From an uncultured Eubacteriales bacterium (GTDB lineage Bacteria; Bacillota; Clostridia; Lachnospirales; Lachnospiraceae): 64,000 nt of DNA. The stretch spans positions 62,001 to 126,000 of the forward strand of contig OMZA01000002.1 of the NCBI GenBank assembly GCA_900315425.1. The letters are read 5' to 3'. Shown in pieces: positions 63,033 to 64,000 of the stretch; position 1 is the first letter of the stretch, and every line of letters starts with the position of its first letter. Position numbers and translations under genes: made by a program. The notes under the pieces were generated by a model, which saw only the letters and a program-made list of their open reading frames with translations, made no database searches and had not been told where the DNA came from.

Positions 63033-63749
63033 ATGGCAATCGAGGTATTTAACAGATATGAAAAAAAGTACAAAGTACCAGTGGATATTTATCCAAAGTT
63101 AATGGAAGAGTTAACTAAGAAAATGGACGTTGACAAGTATTGTATCGGAGGAAATTTTTACACTATTTGTAATATTTATTTTGATACAGATACAGATGCA
63201 CTTATTAGACGTTCAATTGAGGGGCCAGTATATAAAGAAAAGCTTCGTATGAGAAGTTACGGCGTTCCTGCTAGAAAAGATTTTGTATTTCTAGAAATTA
63301 AAAAGAAATATAACAAAATTGTAAACAAGAGACGTACGCTTTTAACATTAGATGAGGCAGACAAGTTCATGGAAAAAGGTGAGTTACCAACCAGTGGAAA
63401 ACATATTAACAAACAGGTTATTAAAGAACTCAACTACTTTGTGGACTACTACAAACCAGTTCCTAAATTATTTTTGGCATATGATAGAATGGCATTATTT
63501 GAAAAGGGAAATGGCGATGTAAGAATTACATTTGATAAAAATATAAGATGTAGAAGAGATAGATTGAACCTGAAACTTGGAGATGATGGGCATCCTATTC
63601 TTGAAGAAGATTGTTATCTTATGGAAATTAAAGTTCCAGCTGCGTTTCCGCTATGGATAACGGAGTTAATTTCCAAATACAATATTAGAAATATTTCATT
63701 TTCTAAATATGGAACAGAATACAAACAATATATATCTAAGGAGGCATGA
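63033..63749 (+). CDS. VTC domain protein (polyphosphate polymerase-like)
   Basis: The 238-residue protein has the VTC domain fold of the triphosphate tunnel metalloenzymes: RYEKKYKVP at the N-terminus, NIYFDTDT, KEKLRMRSYG, FLEIKKKYN, and the late LMEIKVPAAFPLWI. In yeast Vtc4 this domain makes polyphosphate; bacterial versions are uncharacterised and typically sit beside DUF4956 and CotH-like genes. The basic tunnel residues appear kept. AAAGGAG precedes ATG 63033. It is in the operon with the two-component system. Confidence 0.85.
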   Translation: MAIEVFNRYEKKYKVPVDIYPKLMEELTKKMDVDKYCIGGNFYTICNIYFDTDTDALIRRSIEGPVYKEKLRMRSYGVPARKDFVFLEIKKKYNKIVNKRRTLLTLDEADKFMEKGELPTSGKHINKQVIKELNYFVDYYKPVPKLFLAYDRMALFEKGNGDVRITFDKNIRCRRDRLNLKLGDDGHPILEEDCYLMEIKVPAAFPLWITELISKYNIRNISFSKYGTEYKQYISKEA

Positions 63750-63751
63750 TC

Positions 63752-64000
63752 ATGCTAGATACAGTATTAAAATTAACGAATGAGGCGTCAGAAATTGATA
63801 TTAAAAATGCAATTATATGTACAGTTATTGCAATTATTTTAGGTTTTGTAATAAGCATTATTTATCTAATAAGTGATAAAACTCATAGAACTTCACCACA
63901 TATGGCTATTTCTTTAGTATTATTACCTGGTATTGTAGCGATTGTAATTATGCTTGTTGGCAGTAATATCGCTAGAGCATTCTCTATGGCAGGAGCATTT
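63752..64000 (+). CDS. DUF4956 membrane protein, 5' part
   Basis: The first 83 codons are present, with the gene running past the window end. Two membrane segments are visible (AIICTVIAIILGFVISIIYLI and AISLVLLPGIVAIVIMLVG), followed by SNIARAFSMAGAF, which matches the start of the conserved DUF4956 core. GGAGG lies seven bases before ATG 63752. An in-frame ATG at 63746 is too close to that site. Adjacent to the VTC gene as in many Firmicutes. Confidence 0.82.
   Translation, partial: MLDTVLKLTNEASEIDIKNAIICTVIAIILGFVISIIYLISDKTHRTSPHMAISLVLLPGIVAIVIMLVGSNIARAFSMAGAF

Noticed and set aside
1..64000. CRISPR array, insertion sequence or prophage
   Set aside because: No regularly spaced direct repeats, transposase, integrase or phage structural genes were seen on either strand.

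Overview
The window is AT-rich chromosomal DNA from a low-GC Gram-positive anaerobe, most likely a member of the Lachnospiraceae (Clostridia). This is inferred from gene order (pta-ackA-yceD-rpmF-plsX-acpP-rnc-smc-ftsY and ylxM-ffh-rpsP-khpA-rimM-trmD-rplS-lepB-rbgA-rnhB), from strong GGAGG-type ribosome binding sites, frequent TTG/GTG starts, a short HisG paired with HisZ, a radical SAM/DUF2344/RNase G cluster and a VTC/DUF4956 pair. Almost every gene is on the + strand. The exceptions are tmcAL, tRNA-Leu, an alpha-amylase and a CheX/CheY pair. I see no prophage, transposase, CRISPR array or rRNA operon.

Layout. 1-4661: end of a PFL/UPF0210-like gene, convergent tmcAL, acetate production genes pta and ackA, then yceD-rpmF. 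4770-12698: phospholipid/fatty acid genes (plsX, acpP), RNase III, SMC, FtsY and a threonine deaminase. 12764-18399: a GGDEF protein, a TcdA-like E1 enzyme and a cluster of two acyltransferase domains and two family 8 glycosyltransferase domains, one of each fused in a single protein. 18440-24838: SRP and ribosome maturation genes. 24851-31375: an accessory block of unknown function between rnhB and yraN, made of a double-HTH regulator, two TPR membrane proteins and a secreted protein. 31506-44363: yraN, pgeF, a PDZ/radical SAM DUF512 protein, der, plsY, gpsA, a membrane-anchored MutS-like ATPase, tRNA-Leu, a zinc-finger membrane protein, polA, coaE, a small alarmone synthetase and a pseudouridine synthase. 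44410-50212: alpha-amylase (- strand), a reverse transcriptase preceded by a structured small RNA, an SDR, a membrane protein, an RluA-type synthase and recU. 50295-55493: partial histidine operon hisZ-hisG-hisD-hisB and a three-domain HisIE. 55527-59276: radical SAM, DUF2344 and RNase G. 59309-64000: a c-di-GMP/chemotaxis-like pair, an OmpR-type two-component system, and VTC and DUF4956 genes, the last running off the window.

The most promising unexplained element is at 45813-47258. A near-consensus promoter starts an RNA of about 160 nt that is closed by an 11-bp perfect stem, contains internal hairpins and ends in an intrinsic terminator. It lies directly upstream of a 407-residue reverse transcriptase that is neither a canonical retron, a diversity-generating element nor a group II intron protein. 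The layout resembles ncRNA-dependent defence reverse transcriptases. The second candidate is the three-gene TPR/secreted operon at 26424-31375. Other points include a probable AUU start for rimM, a leaderless acyltransferase mRNA, a -35 box embedded in a terminator arm, and a HisA-like barrel without catalytic aspartates fused to HisIE.

All assignments come from reading the sequence and recalling family motifs. No database search was run.
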